From Caulobacteraceae bacterium (GTDB lineage: Bacteria; Pseudomonadota; Alphaproteobacteria; Caulobacterales; Caulobacteraceae): DNA of 6,777 nt. Positions 6,051-6,777 of the stretch are shown in pieces (position 1 is the first letter of the stretch; each line of letters begins with the position of its first letter). The notes below the pieces were generated by a model. The model saw only the letters and a program-made list of their open reading frames with translations. It was not told where the DNA came from and searched no databases. The stretch is from assembly GCA_013815405.1 (NCBI GenBank), contig JACDGF010000118.1, positions 1 to 6,777 of the forward strand. Direction: 5' to 3'. The position numbers and the translations under genes are program-made.

Positions 6051-6777
6051 TCAAAGCTGGGAGGGCCGCTCAAAGGGGTCTTCGAGGGCTTCGCGCGGAT
6101 CGAAGCCGAAGCGCGCGAAACCAGCCTTCATCTCCGGGCCGAGCGGCGCTTCGATTTCGATCAGGCCCCGGGTGGGGTGCGGCAAGATCAGGCGGCGGGC
6201 ATGGAGCTGGAGCTTGAGAGGCCCGGAAGCTTCCACCGAGGCGGGCGTATTGTACTTGGGGTCGCCCAGGATGGGGTGGCCCAGGCTCAGCATATGGACG
6301 CGAAGCTGGTGGGTGCGGCCGGTCGTGGGCCGCAGGGCCAGCCAGGCGGCCCGGGGGCCGGCGCGGGAGACGGTCACGAACCGGGTGACGGCCGATTGGG
6401 CCTTGGGATCCTCGGGGTCGATGGGCGCGACCTTTTCGCGATCACCGGCCCCGATCTTGGCCAGAGCCAGATCGATCAGTCCGAAGGTCGGGCGCGGATT
6501 GCCTTCGACGATCGCCCAATAGGTCTTTCGGGCCCGCCGCTTGGCGAACACGGCAGCCAAGCGCGCGGCGGCGCCCGGCGATTTGCCCAGGATGAGGACG
6601 CCTGAGGTGTCGCGGTCGAGGCGGTGGGTGAGGCGTGGGCGCGCAAGCCCCTCTCCCCAGGCGCTCAGCAGCCGATCGATGTGGTGGGACGTCTTGGCGC
6701 CCCCCTGGACGGCGAGGCCGGCGGGCTTGTTGAGCGCCAGCACGTCGTCGTCCTCATAGAGCACCTGGCTCCTGGCG
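6051..6777 (-). CDS. rluC: RluC-like 23S rRNA pseudouridine synthase (RluA family), 5' end cut by window
   Basis: About 241 residues are visible and the frame is still open at the window edge. Counting from the GTG at 6764: VLALNKPAGLAVQGG (8-22) is the family's first motif; THRLDRDTSGVL (46-57) carries the catalytic aspartate D50 of the HRLD motif; RPTTGRTHQLRVH (145-157) and HPILGDPKY (163-171) are the conserved C-terminal motifs. Role: converts uridines to pseudouridine in 23S rRNA; E. coli RluC acts at positions 955, 2504 and 2580. The catalytic aspartate of E. coli RluC lies near residue 144, so about 90 residues, including the S4 RNA-binding domain, are probably missing on the right. 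An alternative is a short RluA-type protein starting at the GTG, since AGGAG stands 4 bases ahead of it, but the LAVQGG sequence and open frame favour RluC. The signal-peptide-bearing peptidase gene starts 50 bases downstream. Confidence 0.88.
   Translation of the reverse strand, partial: ARSQVLYEDDDVLALNKPAGLAVQGGAKTSHHIDRLLSAWGEGLARPRLTHRLDRDTSGVLILGKSPGAAARLAAVFAKRRARKTYWAIVEGNPRPTFGLIDLALAKIGAGDREKVAPIDPEDPKAQSAVTRFVTVSRAGPRAAWLALRPTTGRTHQLRVHMLSLGHPILGDPKYNTPASVEASGPLKLQLHARRLILPHPTRGLIEIEAPLGPEMKAGFARFGFDPREALEDPFERPSQL

Noticed and set aside
6001..6054. N-terminal extension of the peptidase to TTG 6054, overlapping the RluC-like stop codon
   Set aside because: The TTGA overlap could suggest translational coupling, but no Shine-Dalgarno sequence precedes it and the 18 extra residues would bury the signal peptide.
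4822..6522. A 566-codon + strand open frame
   Set aside because: Antisense shadow of the S9A peptidase and RluC-like genes, crossing their gene boundary; no motif and biased composition.

Overview
This is a high-GC window with dense coding and strong third-position GC bias, which produces very long antisense shadow ORFs. Gene content (Coq4, a TLP1-type thiolase-like protein, a nitronate monooxygenase family protein, a secreted S9A peptidase and an RluC-like pseudouridine synthase) fits an aerobic alphaproteobacterium. Caulobacteraceae (Caulobacter/Phenylobacterium) is my best guess, but the genus is inference from protein style only. I see no mobile element, CRISPR array, rRNA/tRNA gene or sign of recent transfer. 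It looks like ordinary chromosome.

Left part, + strand (1-893): the C-terminal end of a DUF1501-family protein enters from outside the window. After 28 bases comes a complete Coq4-family gene carrying the exact HDx2Hx11E metal-binding signature. The two are probably co-transcribed.

Middle part, - strand (922-3629): a two-gene operon read right to left. A 513-aa thiolase-like protein of the TLP1 type begins at a TTG codon, has an extra C-terminal domain and lacks the usual catalytic cysteine and histidine. It is followed after 32 bases by a 377-aa FMN enzyme of the nitronate monooxygenase / 2-nitropropane dioxygenase family. The pair suggests acyl-CoA or lipid metabolism more than nitroalkane detoxification. 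The operon converges on coq4 with only 28 bases between the stop codons and no recognisable intrinsic terminator.

Right part, - strand (3823-6777): the catalytic domain of an RluC-like 23S rRNA pseudouridine synthase, cut by the window edge, is followed after 50 bases by a 725-aa prolyl oligopeptidase (S9A) with a signal peptide and intact Ser-Asp-His triad. A 193-base gap separates this peptidase from the thiolase-like gene. It is the only sizeable non-coding stretch and holds a 12-bp-arm inverted repeat just upstream of the thiolase-like gene's ribosome binding site.

The two points most worth following are the TLP1-like/NMO gene pair, whose joint substrate is unknown, and the inverted repeat in its leader. 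I found no clear evidence for a wholly new system.
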